The notes below the pieces were generated by a model, which worked only from the letters and a program-made list of their open reading frames with translations, made no database searches and was not told the origin of the DNA. Shown in pieces: positions 1 to 11,786 of a stretch of DNA of 64,000 nt. Origin of the DNA: Bolinopsis microptera (taxonomy: Eukaryota; Ctenophora; Tentaculata; Lobata; Bolinopsidae); assembly GCF_026151205.1 (NCBI RefSeq), contig NC_087083.1, positions 13,762,944 to 13,826,943 of the forward strand. The letters run 5' to 3'. Positions within the stretch are counted from its first letter, which is position 1; each line of letters starts with the position of its first letter. The translations under genes were made by a program, and so were the position numbers.

Positions 1-1
1 T

Positions 2-949
2 TGGAAATCCTGTAGTAAAATTGCAGTGGTATTACTAACTATTATTACTGCATCCGTTGGCATCGCTGTTACACCTATACTGCAACAATTCGAAGACTTC
101 TTCGTGAATGGCATGCAATATGAGGCAACAAACCCCATTTTTGTGGGACTACCTGATAAAGAGGTTCATCACCAAGTTATCCAAGCTTACTATGGGAGAA
201 CAAGAGGAGACCATTCTTCCATTGGTTGGAAAATAACTTTAGAGTTGATAGATGACATGTTCTCTAAAACATATGGAGGGTTGAATAAGAGAAAGGTAGA
301 TTTTTACGGAAACGACGGAGTGTGTATGTTCAAATTCTTTGTCACAGACGGAGATCCACAGAAGATCTTCACATGGACAATCCTTGCTGTCAATTTCTTC
401 TGTTTCTTCTTCATCTCCGTTTCCTACATAATCATAAACATCATGTCTCTAAAATCGGGCAAGACGATGAAAAACAACCAGCAAATCAACGACCGCAACA
501 AAAAAATGCAAAGAAAGATCTCCATCATCATAGCAACTGACTTCTTCTGTTGGGTCCCCTTCGTTCTGGTATGCTGTTTACACTCCCTGTCCGTCTTGGA
601 CGCTACTCCTTGGTATTCCCTCTTCTCAATAGTGATTCTCCCTATCAACAGTGTCATCAACCCTCTACTTTACGATACAATTGTAACCAATATCCTTATG
701 AAGCCTGTTAAAAGCATCAAGCGCTCTTTTACTCGGATCGCTTCACTGAGTTCCAATTTTAGATCTATTAGTGCTCAGCCTGATAAAGAAGAAGATGCTG
801 GGAACTCTAAGCAGTCCGGTTCTAATACAACTTCTCCTAATTCGTTCATTAGCAAGTTTCTCAGAGTCAAAAAATCAGTGCCTTGTAGCACTGGAACAAA
901 TTACAGGGTAGCTGACCTTAGCACAAAGGAAAAGGAAACTGAATTATAG
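2..949 (+). CDS. Class A G-protein-coupled receptor, LGR/relaxin-receptor-like, 3' part
   Basis: The frame is open from base 2, so the gene continues left of the window; the visible part is about 315 residues. It starts in TM4 (Trp then a hydrophobic run). A long second extracellular loop follows, with a YGNDGVC segment like the Cys-bearing loop of leucine-rich-repeat receptors. TM5 is at about 120-142 of the visible protein, TM6 carries FCWVP, and TM7 carries NSVINPLLY, the NPxxY motif. The tail is polar, Ser/Thr/Lys-rich and about 95 residues long. A seven-helix membrane receptor coupling to G proteins is established for the family; the ligand cannot be read from this part. No intron is seen in the visible piece. 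The ectodomain that would prove LGR membership lies outside the window. The opposite strand from base 1722 is atlastin, so this gene may be nested in, or tail to tail with, it. Confidence 0.85.
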   Translation, partial: WKSCSKIAVVLLTIITASVGIAVTPILQQFEDFFVNGMQYEATNPIFVGLPDKEVHHQVIQAYYGRTRGDHSSIGWKITLELIDDMFSKTYGGLNKRKVDFYGNDGVCMFKFFVTDGDPQKIFTWTILAVNFFCFFFISVSYIIINIMSLKSGKTMKNNQQINDRNKKMQRKISIIIATDFFCWVPFVLVCCLHSLSVLDATPWYSLFSIVILPINSVINPLLYDTIVTNILMKPVKSIKRSFTRIASLSSNFRSISAQPDKEEDAGNSKQSGSNTTSPNSFISKFLRVKKSVPCSTGTNYRVADLSTKEKETEL

Positions 950-956
950 CTTGTTA

Positions 957-1163
957 TAGCTCCCGGTTACATAGCTCCCGGTTACATAGCTTCCGGTTAC
1001 ATAGCTCCCGGTTACATAGCTTCCGGTTACATAGCTCCCGGTTACATAGCTTCCGGTTACATAGCTCCCGGTTACATAGCTCCCGGTTACATAGCTTCCG
1101 GTTACATAGCTCCCGGTTACATAGCTCCCGGTTACATAGCTTCCGGTTACATAGCTCCCGGTT
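957..1163 (+). repeat. 15-bp minisatellite directly after the GPCR stop codon
   Basis: About 14 head-to-tail copies of ATAGCTCCCGGTTAC, alternating with a TTCC variant. The array starts about 8 bases after the stop at 947-949, so it would lie in the 3' UTR. Most copies contain an in-frame or out-of-frame TAG. Confidence 0.95.
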
Positions 1164-1721
1164 ATAAGAACACTTCTCTAGAGACGACTACTAGAGCTTA
1201 TAGTGATATGGAAATAACTTTTTCTGCCTCGAAACAGCACGGTGAACAGGATGTCCGGGGAAAAAAGAAAACATGAAGAACTGGCGTTGAAACCTCTCCA
1301 GCAACTTTGAAAATTTGTGATGATGTATTATATTTCAACTTTACGAACATTATGGATTGGCTTTAGTTATAGCGATGATCTTAAGTCTACACAGTAATGA
1401 TGATTAAAAATTACAAACTAGAGAACAGTGGTATATATTATACAGTTTTAAATAATAATGGCGTTGTTTTATGCGATCGAGTATCTATATACAGTTTTAT
1501 GTTATGCTGAGGTTGCTTTATGATATTCAGTATTTATCTAAGGTTTAATGTATGATCAAGTATTTTATGAGCTGATGTAATTTTATGATAACCCTTCAAA
1601 ACAATATTGTTTGAAATGTTCACCTTATAAGAACCTAACTTACTCACCAATCGCGTTCTGTAAACCAGAGCAAAATTTTAACTGTTTGATAGATCAGGTA
1701 ATACAGCAACAAAAATGTTAC
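1164..1721. other. Non-coding stretch between GPCR and atlastin exon 10
   Basis: AT-rich sequence with stops in all frames. I searched the minus strand for the remaining atlastin exons (end of the helical bundle, membrane hairpin, tail) and found none. It may be GPCR 3' UTR plus atlastin intron. Confidence 0.6.
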
Positions 1722-4700
1722 CTTTTCCATATTCTCAGTGTATTTCTCCTGAGCAGAAGCAAGAGCTGACAGGTTGTTTGCTTCAGCTGTGGCTCTTAGC
1801 ATTGTCATTGGCTCTGGCAGGGTGTCTTGTTGGTAGATCTCCACGTAGCTCTGATTAAATTGATAGAAATAGTATCATGGCTTATGAAGACTAGCACGAC
1901 GGCATGTCAGTAAAAAATATGGTGATGAACGAACATCAACATCCAAATAAATCAGAAAAACGACAAAATATTTCAGCATGGCTATAAAAAAGATTAAAAA
2001 TTAATTTAAAAAACTAACCTTGAAATAATGAAGTAAATCTTTGCCCTTCAATGTCTGACCATGAATCTTCTTGGACTGCAACGTTTCCTCGTGTAAGTAG
2101 TAAGGTATAAGCTTCTCTATCCCACTCGCAAAATCACCCTCCATATCTGCGCGGTAGCAAGATAGTAACACCAAGCCAGTTAATAATAATTACAATTTAT
2201 AAATTAACTCTTCTTCTTTACAATGTTTATTAACAAGCTAGTTAATAATAATTACAATATATAAATTAACTCTTCTTCTTCACCATGTTTATTAACTTTG
2301 CAAAATGGTAACACCAAGCCAGTTAATAATAATTACAATTTATAAATTAACTCTTCTTCTTCGCCATGTTTATTAACTTTGTCCCATTATAAACGAGGTT
2401 AACGTTTGATGGCAACCACCCATAAAACCGTCTAGTCAGAAGTACATCTACATGTATCTCAGCAGTAGTATTTCATGTATCTCAGCTGATTAAAAGTGTA
2501 AAAAAGTGCTCATTAATGCAGCTCACCTGCTAATCTGCCAGTGAACTGAGGTTTAGAAGCGACAGTTCGGCCGGGGTATGGGAGCAGGAAACATCCCACA
2601 TCGGCAAAACAGTTGGTTATGTGGTGACGTACCTCCATTAGCTCTTCGTGCTGGTTTTCTGATACCTGAACAGAGTATTTAATTAATTAGGTAGAGTATT
2701 TAATTAATAGACAGAGCACTTAATTAATGGGTGATATTTCAAGTGCTGCTAGAGCTCTGTTTTTGTCGATTGATGGGATAAACGATTTTTGCCAGCTAAT
2801 TTTGAAAAGGACGACGCGCGTTTGTCAGCGCGAAATGCTAGGTAATTTTAATACAATTTTGTCATGGCGGCTTACTGCACTGCGCCAAAAAGCTTTACAA
2901 ATCAATCTTGTGGAGAAAATGACGATGCCAATTATAATGACGATATGCAGAACGATGTGATGGCAAGTTGCCACAAATTCTCAGTTTGAAACTTACAGCA
3001 AGTATTTTGTTCAAGTAGTTCTTTCCACCAGAAGCTCCCAGTTCAAACTCGTATTCAAATGCCCAATCTCTGATCAGAAATTCTAACCTCTGTAAATTAT
3101 ATGTTGATAGAAGTTAATTTTGGTGAGGAGCTTTCACGTCTCAAGAAAATATGCCCCCCCACCAGAATCCACATCTACAAAACTCGCCTTGGTAAGATAT
3201 TATCAGAATACTGATTAAACCATAAAGTGTAGATCAACTTTATCAATAAAATCATTATGACGTGTAAGAAAAAGTGTTGTCCAACCACACGTTTCCTGGA
3301 AGTCAGACAAAAATCTGAAAAAAAAAGAAGTTTAAATATATAATTTAGAATATTAAGCTAACTTGGAATGGCTTGCATTTTGAGTCGTCACTATCGTCCT
3401 GCATGGCCAATCTACCGTAATCAGTAAATAGGTGAAGGTGCTGCAAATCATCCTCGCTAATTTGCTGAAACACGTTATTATCCAATTAAAAAGGTTATCA
3501 TCCAATTAAAAAGGTTATTATCCAATTAAAAAGGTTATTACCCAATTGACGATAAATTATAAAATAATTTCAGCTAGAAATTATTAATTAAGAAGAGTAA
3601 TTCGGTAAGACTGTAGAACACAATACAATTTTATACTCTAAGCGGTGGTTACAGTACCACGTTAAATTCCAGATAAGTCAAGATAATGTAAAACAATACA
3701 CCCAAATTTAGCATTTATACATTGTTTTCAAATACAAGGACTGTACATTTAATGATATCAGTGCACTGTTTCGGCAGCAGATATACTCCAATCTGGAATA
3801 CAATACCTTGCTCTATTACAGTATTACTATTACTATTACAGTATTACAGTATTACTATAGCTCAGTTAGTATTGGTAATTACAACTAGCGGTACTGTATT
3901 GGACAGTAGAAATACGTTGTAATACAGCAACTGTTCTATTAGCTGATTGTTGTGTATACTACATTATCACGATAATTAAGCGGCAATCAGAATTCCTAAC
4001 ATACCGCGCTTAGTTATACAGTAAGATAATACAACTGGTAGGCTGGTGATAATACTAGAGAAATGTTACCATACTAACATAACAGCATACATTACACGCA
4101 GTTTAGAATTACGATCTTTACTCTCTATCTTTATGCATCCAGACATTAAGTCTCTGGTTTTAATGACACAGTACATTGTACAACAAATACACTGTATTGT
4201 TGTATATGCTAGCCTGACACGTGCACAGACACGTGACAGACACGTGACAGACACATGTACGGAAGTGTATGTAACGCAGTGTACGTGATACGTAACCATT
4301 AAACTCATGTGTTAAATCGTATTGTCTTACTCCCTTACATTTACATATTGTAGCAGATTTGAAACATAAGACACCATATTTTGCAGCTTGTGCCTAGTAC
4401 CAGATAACATATTTTTCAGCTTGTACCAGATAACAAGTTAAAAGTAAAAAGAAGAGCCTACTAAGTGTAAGGAAACCAACAAGTTAAATCGCTATATTAT
4501 TATTATAGCGTACAACAGTGTTATTAACAAGGCGGGATAGGGTGTGGCCCTCAGGGGATTTCAGTCTTATAGCAGTCTTGTAATTACAGTTTAACCACGA
4601 TTTACCGTGCACTTTAACACGCAAACCACGCTTTATACATTATAGTTATACATTATAGTTATACATTTGTCTTTTATAGTTTGACCTTTTGTATAAGTAA

Positions 4701-7700
4701 TAGAGTACATTGCACTTAACCTATAAATATATCATTGATTGTATGAGATATTATACATTTATTGGTATGCAAACGCCTTTTAAAATCTTTTAGATTTAGG
4801 TACCACAAGACGGAAAAAAAGTTAAACCGTCGTAAATGGACCACCAATATTTGATAAATCGAATAGTTGAACAATAGAATGATAGCCTCTAATTAGCCTA
4901 TAATAACCTTCTAATTAGCATCTAATTACTCTCTAATTAGCGTCTAATTACCTGGGAAATGTTGAAGATCTGTATGCTACTCAACATAGTCGATAGAGCA
5001 AATATCGTGGCGCTATCTCTCACAATTGCCTGGTTGTCGAATGTGCCCTGTGTATCCATCAGCAATATAGCTACCTGTGTCATTTGTTAATCAGCAATAT
5101 AGCTACCTGTGTTATTTGTTAATCAGGGTAACACATTTCAATCATATTAGTTATTACTCGCACAGTTCGCTATTATATCGTACAGTTGTTACTTTACACC
5201 TGTTACTAATGTTTTGACAGGGTTCTGACTTATTAATACCTAAAATAGTTCTCACTATTACTCAATCGATCAATACCATTGCAAATTGTCAAAACGATTA
5301 TAAAAATGGTTCGATTTCGGAGCCATTATATGTAATTATATGTAATGGTAGTTGTTCTAGTGGCAGTGGTTCACACTCTGTTGATATCTCTTTAATGAGA
5401 CTTGATTGAGGCCTCTCAACTTCCCTAGTTGAGTGTGTCCCACAACCAAGCTCATTGCCTAGAAGTCCTGCATTATTATAATGCACCTGGACATATGTGG
5501 CATGTATAAGCTCTCTAAACCAAAACCAAAACCAAAACCAAAGTTGTTCTAGACCAACCTTCTCTCCAGTGTTAGGGTTAGTTCTGATGAAAGGCTGGCC
5601 CCAAATCCAGATACCACTTGTTTCCCTGTTAACATTATAGGGTTAAGTGGGATTACAATTAGACATAATTAATATTATATAGAAAATGAACTGTTAACAT
5701 GGCAACTAATTACTAAACTATGGATGCCTCGTCAAACTGACCAGTTAGTACCCCCCCCCCCCCCGACCCCACTACATACCGGTTAGTGCTCCCCCCACTA
5801 CTTACCTATTAGTGCCCCCCCCCCCGGCCCCACTACTTACCGGTTACCCCCACTACTAACTTATTAGTGCCCCCCCCCCCCCCTCAAACTGACCGATTAG
5901 TGCCCCCCACTACTAACCTGTTAGTGCCCCCTCCCCACTACTAACCTGTTAGTGCCCCCTCCCCACTACTAACCTGTTAGTGCCCCCCCCCCCCCCCCCC
6001 CGGCCCCCACTACTAACCTGTTTGTGCCGCCCCCCCCCCCCCCACTACTAACCTGTTAGTGCCCCCCCCCCCCCCCCCCACTACTAACCTGTTCGTGCCG
6101 CCCCTCCACTTGAACCCAGTGAGGTCCTCTTCAGGATCCCCCATCCACCCTGACCGGCCCTCACAGGTCAGGTAACGTAAGATGAAGTCTAGCAGGAAGG
6201 ATTTACCTTTCCTGAACGCTCCTGATGAAATTAGTTAGTGAAATATGGTGATTGTATTATATTTTAAATATTTTTACAACTGCAATTAAATACATCTACT
6301 GAGGATTGTTATTAATGTATGGGATGGACACGTTTTAACCAGGGGTAGCTAGCTCCTTGATACGGAGAATTTTTTTCACCTAGATGAAAAGCTAGAATAA
6401 GAATTATCTGGTAGCTGTTTTATCAAATTATAAGTTCAAGAAAGGAATAGCGGAGTAACCTCCGCTTACATGGTTAATGTATGCAATTTGTAAAATATAC
6501 AGTGACAAAAATGGCCAATAACATAATTTTATAATCACATTTCGAGTGCGATGTGATGAGTTTATGACCAAGCAACGTCTTTCTATTATAATATATTACG
6601 AAACGGTATTTTCAAGTACCATGTAAATTTTTTTTACAACAATTATTATTATTAAAAGTTGGGAGTTTCTGAATCATTCGAGTTTATAATTAACCGTAAT
6701 TTCTGTTCAGGATGCTTCAAGAGTTATAACTTTATAATCCCTATAATGAAATTATTCCCTTCAACAATGTAATAATCTTAAACTTATTTATGTCAGAAAA
6801 ATTCGAGAGAAATTTATAAATCAGCCTTGAAAGTATTAAAAGTTAGTCCGGTAATTCTACACATCTGAAGGAACTACATATTATATATTGTAGGTTTAGA
6901 TGCTTGAAATTTGACTCATCTTGAGATTTACAGCATATTATATTCAATAAATTAAACTGTTACATTTCAGTGCAATGATAAACACAGTGACACTAACTAT
7001 GTACTTAATCTACCGTTAGTTAATAGTAATAATATATCATAGAAATAAAGTATGTGATGTTACGTTTGCGTTGTGTAATATAATTCCGTGTGCTGAAGTT
7101 AAGCTATTACAATAGGCTACACACGATATATATGGTAATACTTATCGGCACACTGTAGCACACTGTAGGCACACTGTAGCGGCACACTGTACCTTGTTAA
7201 TGTAAAATATTGAACTGTTGTAAACTTATTAAATAAAAGTCCTCAACAAGGGGATAGTTAAAAACAACGCCCAAGTCAAATCTTTCCCTAAAAAACAAAA
7301 TACTAGTCAAACCTTCACTGTAATTTCTGCTAATATCTCTTGTTACTACAAGCTAAATTACGGAGATCATATATCACAGTGTACACAGTACATTGTGTAC
7401 ACAGTACATTGTGTACAATAGTGGGAGGATCACGTGTTTCACTCCAGCAATCATCACCTCAACATTTATTATACTCTCAACATTCACGTGAATAGTGCTT
7501 CGTCTTAAGGGAACCTACACTGTACACTGTACAGTGATAAACTGAAAGTTCAAAAGTTTAAAGACAATCAGTTTTGCTAAGTTGTAAGTCACTGTGTTCA
7601 ATTAAAGAAGCCCAGCTTCTGTTTATAGCCCTCAGAGAACATTTGTCTCATTCAAAAGAATAGTCAATTTCGTGTGGTCAGTTTACCATCTAACATCTAA

Positions 7701-10700
7701 CTAATAGGGCAAGTTAGCGTTAATTAGCGTTAATTAGATTACCTTGAACTATTGTTAGCCACATAATCAAATAACATGTTCATATAACAAATATAGACCA
7801 CAATTTGACGTATGAATGAAAATCAAAGAGTTAACAGTTTAATCAGAATGATGATGATTTGATTTGAAACTTTTACAAAATAGCAAATATACAAATGTAC
7901 AGCAAATCGAACAAACATATAAAATGGGCCGAAATGTATAAATGCTATAAAGCGTGGGTCAGTGAAACAAGTTCAGAGGACAACTTTCAAAACACGAGGT
8001 TTATGGCCGCCCAAAGTCTCAATAACGTCACCTCCACCTAGTAATAAAATTATGAAATATGAAGTGTGAAACAAATTATGAAATATGAAGTGTGAAACAA
8101 TCAAGAAATAGCTCGTATATAAATTATAAAATTGTCTCTCAAATACAGATAACGTCCGAAAACTATTAAGATACACAATACTCATTCAAATACAAATACT
8201 GATCAGTGTCCGAGAGACATGAACTGCTTCACGGTGGTTTCTTATCACGGCTACAGACTTTCCCGTACCGGATATAGTGGTCGAGATGAGTCTGTTCAAC
8301 CAGGAGGTGACCGGGACATGATTTTAGGCCTGACCGGGACCGGGACCGGGACCGGGATACAAAATGTGACTTGACCGGGACCGGGACCGGGACCGGGACT
8401 GAGATTATCAATTTACCGTGACCGGGACCGGGACCGGGACCAATAATTTCTGGGATTTCTATCTTACCGGGACCGGGACCGGGACCGGGACCAACAATCC
8501 AATTTTACCGGGATGACCGGGATGACCGGGATGACCGGGATTTGACCGGGATGACCGGGATGACCGGGACCAAAACTGGTATTCTCATATTGAAAGCTGC
8601 AACTTTCATTTACATTATAATTGAACAATTTGAATAAGTAATAACTAGAATATTAAATTAGAAAAAACTAGAAAAAACCCGTCAATATGGGGCATGGGCC
8701 TAATGTACTACGTACACCAATAATGTTCATGTACTGATTACTCAAGTTCACCCTCATTCCTCATTCCTCAATCAATGATCCCTCAAATTATTCAACAGTT
8801 TCATTCTCCAATTCCAATTGACAATTGGGCGTAGCCCGAGTTGAAAACTTGATGTTAGTTTGCACTTATGAGTTATGTAACGATATTAGTTACCTAAACT
8901 CGTTTAGCAATTTTAAACATTGTTTTATTTGGCTCAGAGGTTGTTTAAAGATGAAATTCACAATGAATGAAAGTAAAAACTTAAAATCACAGTGAATGAA
9001 ATTATGTAAAAGATCCCGGTCAAAATCCCGGCAAATTTGAGTGATTGACCGGGACCGGGACCAAGAATCCTGAATTAACCGGGACCGGGATCATAAATCA
9101 GCATTTGACCGGGACCGGGACCGCGACCGGGATGAAAAATGTGACTTGACCCGGTTGACCGGGTCCCTCTTGAGGTTTCTCCCCAATCTCCTCCAGAACT
9201 GCGGTTACTAGCGCTGGAAGCTGTTCTCCCTCTTCTTCTTTCAACCCAAACACGATCAGGTTCTTGCTCCTGTCCTCCTCTGCAGCCACACTCTTCATCA
9301 CCTTCTTCAGGATGTTACTGTTGCAGACCGTACCACTTGCACTGTTCTGTTGTACAGTTGCACTGTAGCTCTTAATCCCTGACTCCACCGTTGTTTGCAC
9401 TGTCTTCTTAACCGACGTCTTAAACAACTCTAGTTCTTTGTCCTTCTGCACAAGCAGCTGGCCCTGCAGCCTGATCAACTTATCCTTGTCTTCTAACGCT
9501 TCCGTCTTCAAGAAATATATGATCTCCTCCATTTTACCCATCTGGCATTCATGCCGTTGAACGAGGTCTATTGCTTCCACAAGCCGAAGTGCCAGATGCT
9601 TTTTATAGACAGTTGGAGCCATAAATATTTCTCTGTCCATATCTCCACAAATATCTCTGTCGTCGATTTTCAGTTCTTTTCCCAGCGTAATGAACCACTT
9701 AGTAACACTGTCCTTCAATTTTGTCTGTTCATCATACTCGAATCCTTGAATTTGGTCCAGAGATTGGGTCACCTTACGATCATCCTCCATAATGTACTTG
9801 TATAGGAATGTACAAGTACACACGCAAAGGCTAACTACGCGGTAGCAGCAAACTGAACTTATCGCAATTTACAAAAGATAAGACAGCTCGATAATTGCAA
9901 CGTAAGCTACACTAAATATAATATATCGAAGTTTAATAACACCGCTATTAAGATAAAAGTTATACTTAGCAGTGTTTAATCTAAACATACTAAAAATGTA
10001 CTTGAATAAGTAATGCTTTTCGGGAATACCTGTTGGGCTACTTGGATACTACTGCCCAGTAATCCAAGGGCCTTTTTCATCTAAACACATTTTTCTTTAA
10101 TTAATTAATCAATTAATTATTCTGTGTACAGTGGACAAACCTGCGACCGATACCACCACAACAGGTGTATCCTTGAGATTCTTTGCCATAAGTATTGTAG
10201 CCAGATCATTCTCGCAGAGGGTAAAGGTGTGGTCTCCATTATCTCTGATTATCTGTACTGGACCTGGTAATATTGGGAGTGAGCAGGGACAAAAGAAAAT
10301 CGCGATTATTTTGGCCAAAAATTGCGGTACCGCGACAAGCCAAACAGATGACATATAAAATTTGTCGCAAAGAATGTGAATAATCGCGATCCCGCACATG
10401 CCGCGATTTCCTTTTGTCCCTGGGAGTGAGTAGTTTCTGTCAAGTTGAGCAACAATTGTAGAAGTGTTAAGATGGCTGAGCGCTGAGCAGGTAATGTTTA
10501 TAATATACAAATTATTATTATCACAGGATAAGTGGTACATTCTTTCATCACGTTTGATTATAAAATATTATATATATATATATATTATATAATATTCGTG
10601 TATGTGTGACATATTAACATAAAATAATAACGTGATGGAACTATAACACCTGATTCTAATGACTGTAGTTAAAATAGGTAGTTTTTTAGCAATCAATATA

Positions 10701-11317
10701 TTTTATAGCTAATTGTTTTTTAAATAAGTGTGATTAGATATAGAGGTTCTTATTAACGAATACTACCTTTATATTACATTACTATTTTTACTCAATAACT
10801 TCATTCACAAACAAAACTCCAGCCTAGTTAAACCAGAAAACTTATCCTATCCCTATCCATTTGAATCCAAAAAATATATAACTCATTACCTCAAAATTCT
10901 ATTAAAACCTCAACAAAACTTTGATCATAACCTACTACACTTCAATTCTATTATATGGAAAACCTGGGACACGAAGCACAATAAAATGGGGCATATATTG
11001 TTACAATATGATATAGGGATTCTTAAGAGAAGATGCGTTTGGGCTAATGTCCAGATAAATTAGAGTTTGATTACCTAATATGCTAAAGAAATATTTATAC
11101 TTCTGGTAAGTTAAGTGCAGTGGTAGATCGGTGTTCCCTGCATAATATAATGTGTATATTGCACTGGGGACCAGATAATTGGGGTTTAAGTTCAAGTATA
11201 AAACATGACTGCATAATATCCTAGAAATTATAAACTTTTCGAACTTTACATACCATTTGTATCAATCACTTCAAAGGTGTCGGACTCTGAGCTGTCATTG
11301 TTTAACTCTTCTGCCAT
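1722..11317 (-). CDS. ATL: Atlastin (dynamin-like GTPase), exons 1-10, C-terminus not found
   Basis: Atlastins are ER membrane GTPases that tether and fuse ER tubules. Exons on the minus strand, in order: 11317-11254 (start ATG, acidic N-terminus), 10263-10141, 6221-6089 (P-loop GAFRKGKS), 5625-5559, 5074-4952 (DTQG, G3 motif), 3464-3363, 3089-2997 (LIRDW, the G4 RD motif), 2665-2527, 2146-2019 and 1850-1722 (ATAEANNL of the three-helix bundle). Every junction keeps phase and has AG acceptors and GT donors. They sum to 1101 bases, 367 residues; human atlastin-1 has 558. Missing are the end of the helical bundle, the two membrane segments and the C-terminal amphipathic helix. Exon 10 ends in a donor (GTAACA), so more exons are expected to the left, beyond the GPCR or outside the window. 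The intron between exons 2 and 3 (about 3.9 kb) has taken in repeats and a LINE fragment. Confidence 0.93.
2170..2385. repeat. Tandem repeat of about 60-80 bp in an atlastin intron
   Basis: Three imperfect copies sharing the block GTTAATAATAATTACAAT, each ending in an ATGTTTATTAAC block, between exons 8 and 9. They begin about 24 bases upstream of the exon 9 acceptor (exon start 2146). Confidence 0.8.
3474..3550. repeat. About 20-bp tandem repeat beside atlastin exon 6
   Basis: Four copies of a unit containing TTATYCAATTAAAAAGG, starting about 10 bases upstream (minus strand) of the exon 6 acceptor. Confidence 0.8.
5092..5125 (-). repeat. Tandem copy of the atlastin exon 5 acceptor junction
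   Basis: The first bases of exon 5 with its CAG acceptor and flanking intron (about 5057-5091) are repeated immediately upstream at 5092-5125 with one change. A decoy 3' splice site therefore sits 34 bases from the real one. Confidence 0.8.
5748..6088 (-). repeat. C-rich minisatellite built from the atlastin exon 3 splice donor
   Basis: About ten imperfect copies of a unit that reads on the minus strand CACTAACAGGTTAGTAGTGG followed by a variable run of G. The core AACAG|GTTAGT is the end of exon 3 and its 5' splice site (junction at 6089/6088). The copy nearest the exon (6010-6088) still carries part of the exon sequence. C/G run length varies from about 4 to 20. Confidence 0.88.
6222..8285. 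other. Atlastin intron 2, AT-rich, no gene seen
   Basis: No coding exon recognised on either strand. Short direct repeats are visible: GGCACACTGTA at about 7148-7191 and TGTACACAGTACATTG at about 7380-7420. Confidence 0.6.
8290..8585. repeat. GGGACC-type hexamer minisatellite, block 1
   Basis: Clusters of four to five GACCGG units separated by 20-40 bp AT-rich linkers, ending in a GATGACCGG variant. A second block lies at 9000-9170 with the same unit. Both are inside atlastin intron 2. Confidence 0.9.
9000..9170. repeat. GGGACC-type hexamer minisatellite, block 2
   Basis: Same unit as block 1, about 420 bp away. It runs directly into the 3' end of the LINE ORF1 remnant on the minus strand, so the repeat has replaced or truncated that ORF. 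Confidence 0.88.
9161..9790 (-). pseudogene. LINE ORF1 remnant with coiled coil
   Basis: Open from an ATG at 9790 for about 210 residues before it runs into the GGGACC repeat. The N-terminal 90 residues are charged and helical. A coiled-coil-like stretch rich in K/E/L/Q follows (about 75-125), then [10 protein letters not shown], a start typical of the RRM-like or nucleic-acid-binding region of retrotransposon ORF1 proteins in invertebrates. No reverse transcriptase follows. It lies in atlastin intron 2, on the same strand. ORF1 proteins bind the element RNA and assist its retrotransposition (family knowledge). Clade not assigned; a host coiled-coil exon is less likely because no splice sites frame it. 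Confidence 0.6.
10284..10422. mobile_element. 139-bp hAT-type MITE with perfect 8-bp TSD
   Basis: Terminal inverted repeats begin CAGGGACAAAAG and end CTTTTGTCCCTG. The 8-bp duplication GGAGTGAG is at 10276-10283 and 10423-10430. The interior is rich in CGCGAT. CAGGG ends and 8-bp duplications are typical of hAT elements. A relative is at 40557-40705. The insertion is 20 bases upstream of the atlastin exon 2 acceptor. Confidence 0.92.
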
Positions 11318-11786
11318 TTCTAAATCAAAATTACTGTTAAATACTATTAAATTCATATCAATCATTATATATATTGTGGCTAAAAAAGCCATTTATAAAT
11401 AGTCAATCCACTTGGAAGTATGAATAGGTTTTTTAAATATAATTAAATTGTATTCAATGATAGATTATTAATGTTTGTGGGGGAATGTTGAAATATTTGT
11501 TCATTATATAGTGTGAAGAGATCAAACAAGTTAAACATTTAATATAATTAATTAAAGTTAATAATTCAACTAATTAATTATTTAATTAAAATTTAACAAG
11601 TTAAATGAGTCAGCTCTTTTCAAAGTTCTGTTAAAAAAAGGTAGGTACATTCTTACGATGGATATTCATTTTCAACTCTGATAACTTGCATGGCAATATC
11701 AGAATAAAACATAAGATTTTTGTCATAATAAGCTCAGGCCTTGAATGATCTCCATGTCTCTGATTGGCAAAATAGGTATCGAAGTT
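11318..11786. other. Intergenic, AT-rich; probable atlastin 5' region
   Basis: Between the atlastin start and the next upstream gene, both on minus. Many TTAATTAA-type stretches; no clear promoter element or ORF. Confidence 0.5.

Noticed and set aside
2727-2960. 77-codon ORF on +
   Set aside because: Opposite strand of an atlastin intron; no domain, no splice support.
9551-9805. 84-codon ORF on +
   Set aside because: Antisense shadow of the LINE ORF1 remnant.
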